Shown piece after piece: positions 62,578 through 64,000 of a DNA stretch of 64,000 nt. A program made the translations under genes and the position numbers. Every line of letters begins with the position of its first letter. The first letter of the stretch is position 1. The DNA comes from Rhodococcus sp. KBS0724 (GTDB lineage Bacteria; Actinomycetota; Actinomycetes; Mycobacteriales; Mycobacteriaceae): positions 2,266,001-2,330,000 of the forward strand of contig NZ_VCBX02000001.1 of assembly GCF_005938745.2 (NCBI RefSeq), in the 5' to 3' direction. Under the pieces are notes generated by a model. The model searched no databases and was not told the origin of the DNA. It saw only the letters and a program-made list of their open reading frames with translations.

Positions 62578-62755
62578 GTGATGATCCTGTTCAGTGGGGT
62601 GTGCTCTCCAACGTTATCGGGTTCCGGCACCCGTGCGAACCAAGTCGAGCTACCTGCTTCGATATGAGTTGAACCAGTCACACCCTGCCCGGTTGTGATT
62701 CGCGTCAGCGGTGCCGGTAACATTCGGACTCGCCGAGATGTCATGCAACTCGGAT

Positions 62756-62829
62756 GGGGCGGTAGCTCAGTCGGTTAGAGCCGTGGACTCATAATCCATT
62801 GGTCGCGGGTTCGAGCCCCGCCCGCCCCA
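62756..62829 (+). tRNA. tRNA with CAT anticodon (Met, or Ile2 if lysidine-modified)
   Basis: Acceptor GGGGCGG (62756-62762) pairs with CCGCCCC (62822-62828); D arm 'AGCTCAGTCGGTTAGAGC'; anticodon CAT at 62790-62792 in CTCATAA; T loop GTTCGAGCC; discriminator A. By sequence alone Met and Ile(k2CAU) cannot be fully separated; it is not the initiator, since the acceptor is fully paired and no GGG/CCC initiator pattern was noted in the anticodon stem. Confidence 0.9.
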
Positions 62830-63238
62830 CGTCAGATGCCCTGTCTCGTAGGTCGAGGCAGGGTCTTCATCGTTTATGGCAACGGCTTTGTCCAGCAAGT
62901 CCGCGACTTCGGAGTACCGACCGCGTGTCTCCGATCGTAGAAGAGCGTGGCCACTAGCTTTCGGAACGCGTGAGTCGTGCTGGTCGCTACGCCCAGTCCC
63001 TCGAAGACCTTGCCCCATATGTTTACCAAAACTGTTCGGGTCGCTCAGCGTCCAATCATTAAACGATTTGGTCAGAGCCTTCAGGAAATTCGAAAGGCCG
63101 GCGGCGCAATGCCTTTCGGGCTCTTTTGAGGGGTTAATATTGAATTGCCTGACTTTTGCCAAATGTGCTCCAGCTGGATCTGGTATTCAAAAGTGGAAGC
63201 TACCACCCTCTAATTCGACCGCATGGGATCATCTCGGC
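62830..63238. other. Intergenic stretch after the tRNA
   Basis: Holds a terminator hairpin (62839-62875) and otherwise no gene I can support. From about 63020 the base composition is visibly less GC-rich. The open frame read through this stretch on the minus strand is an artefact that runs into the tRNA. Confidence 0.4.
62839..62875 (+). terminator. Terminator after the CAT tRNA
   Basis: CCCTGTCTCG (62839-62848) pairs with CGAGGCAGGG (62854-62863) with one wobble, loop TAGGT, followed by TCTTCATCGTTT. Confidence 0.72.
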
Positions 63239-63874
63239 ATGAGAACAGGACTTATGCCCGCTGTCGCTGTCATTACAATATCGGCATTGTCATTGATCGG
63301 ATGCAGTAGCGATGCTGATCCATCCATATCTGCGTCGACTTCAACCGCCTCGGTAGTTACCAAACCGCCGACATCTGCCCCTTCGGTTCCTCCCGTCGCA
63401 GTCAAGACATCGATAACCTCAGTAGTTGCGCCTGACATTCCAGGCAAGATTGTTGTGCGAGAAGACGCCAGTTCGTGCGTCAATCCCAGTCCAGCTTCGC
63501 CCGTTTCTCTGGTCTCTACATCGACCGAAGTGGGAGTCGCGGGGTATGCAGGGAACGCAGTTCGAGTCACCTGGACCTACTCTGGTGATTTGCCGGCTGC
63601 TGGCACGGTCTTATTCTCTCTGACTGGCGCCAATCAAGCGGGTACCGTTGTCAAGCAATTGGGATACAAGACGTTGGACGGACAGCAGATTGCATACTTT
63701 GTATTCGATTCGTCGAGTAAACAGCTCAACTTGGCTGGCTTTCCAGACACAAGCGTTCCCGGCGAGATATCAGCTGTCATGCCCAGCGCTGCAGTCGACG
63801 CGCTAGGGCAGAATTGGCATTGGTCATCTTCGCTCAATGTAAACGGCCATGATGTGGACATCTGCCCGAATTAG
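63239..63874 (+). CDS. Putative secreted lipoprotein, unknown function
   Basis: 211 residues. Signal peptide with lipobox S-L-I-G-C near residue 22, a Ser/Thr/Pro-rich linker (residues 25-70), then a folded domain with no motif I recognise ('VRVTWTYSGDLPAAGTVLFSLTG', 'GQQIAYFVFDSSSKQLNLAGFPDTSVPGEISAVMPS'). It may start at the ATG 63239 or at 63254. Lower GC and codon use unlike the housekeeping genes suggest recent acquisition. Likely anchored on the outer face of the membrane. Confidence 0.72.
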   Translation: MRTGLMPAVAVITISALSLIGCSSDADPSISASTSTASVVTKPPTSAPSVPPVAVKTSITSVVAPDIPGKIVVREDASSCVNPSPASPVSLVSTSTEVGVAGYAGNAVRVTWTYSGDLPAAGTVLFSLTGANQAGTVVKQLGYKTLDGQQIAYFVFDSSSKQLNLAGFPDTSVPGEISAVMPSAAVDALGQNWHWSSSLNVNGHDVDICPN

Positions 63875-63933
63875 GCACTCACGATCACTTGTCAAGATGT
63901 AAATCCTTCTGGCCTGAACGTGTGCGTGCGCTG

Positions 63934-63999
63934 CTAAGTCGCTTCGCTGGCACCTCCGATCTTGAGCAGCTGGCGGCGCAGGCTGGATAGGGATTTTTC
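63934..63999 (-). CDS. C-terminal end of a gene cut by the window, possibly a transposase
   Basis: On the minus strand the last 66 bases read E-K-S-L-S-S-L-R-R-Q-L-L-K-I-G-G-A-S-E-A-T then TAG. The L-R-R-Q-L-L-K-I-G-type ending is like the tail of some IS1380-type transposases, but 21 residues cannot prove this. Check with the next bases. Confidence 0.3.
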   Translation of the reverse strand, partial: EKSLSSLRRQLLKIGGASEAT

Positions 64000-64000
64000 G

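Noticed and set aside
62767..63162. A minus-strand open frame ending G-G-R-G-S-N-P-R-P-M-D-Y-E-S-T-A-L-T-D
   Set aside because: Its end is the antisense reading of the tRNA gene at 62756-62829, a well-known spurious translation. The rest has no ribosome site and no recognisable family.

Overview
The window reads as one continuous piece of a high-GC actinobacterial chromosome, most likely Rhodococcus (the R. erythropolis/R. qingshengii group is my best guess, from gene content and order only). Many blocks keep the Mycobacterium tuberculosis order: subI-cysT-cysW-cysA and sirA-cysH, hrcA-dnaJ2-rsmE, phoH-ybeY-CBS protein-era, recO-uppS, zur-smtB-glyS, and TPM protein-dgt-dnaG-Rv2342-like gene-tRNA-Asn. 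GTG starts and apparently leaderless genes are common, as expected for this group.

Layout. (1) 1-11.2 kb is assimilatory sulfur metabolism: a sulfate ABC importer on the plus strand (subI partial, cysT, cysW, cysA) and a minus-strand operon sirA-cysH-cysD-cysN-sirohydrochlorin chelatase, headed by a short leader gene ending in four Cys codons. Sulfate is imported, activated to APS by CysDN, reduced by an Fe-S APS reductase and then by siroheme sulfite reductase; there is no APS kinase domain. (2) 11.3-24.8 kb holds hemW, a secreted RCC1-repeat protein, two drug-efflux modules each with a divergent TetR gene and paired palindromic operators, and the hrcA-dnaJ-rsmE stress block with a CIRCE-like operator, followed by an L,D-transpeptidase. 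(3) 24.9-30.9 kb is phoH-ybeY-CNNM/CBS-era plus a TetR/amidase pair. (4) 31.1-42.5 kb is the complete potassium system kdpF-A-B-C-D-E with an extra tiny membrane ORF in front and phased direct repeats upstream, then stress genes: a universal stress protein coupled to a zinc alcohol dehydrogenase, dinB with a LexA-type box, and a DUF1876 protein. (5) 42.7-60.1 kb is mostly housekeeping: diiron oxygenase, recO, uppS, zur/smtB, glyS, polyprenol-phosphate mannosyltransferase, TPM protein, dgt and dnaG, with small enzymes and regulators between. (6) 60.2-64.0 kb, around tRNA-Asn and a CAT-anticodon tRNA, is accessory in character: small unrecognised or divergent genes (receiver-like, two paralogous miniature membrane proteins, an Sm-like protein, a HicB-like orphan), a lipoprotein and perhaps the tail of a transposase.

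The most interesting signals are the polycysteine leader before sirA, the LexA-type box at the dinB start, the phased GTCAAAG-type repeats before kdp, the Sm-like small protein, and several paired operators. I saw no CRISPR array, prophage, rRNA gene or complete insertion sequence. All calls are by reading; no database search or computation was run.
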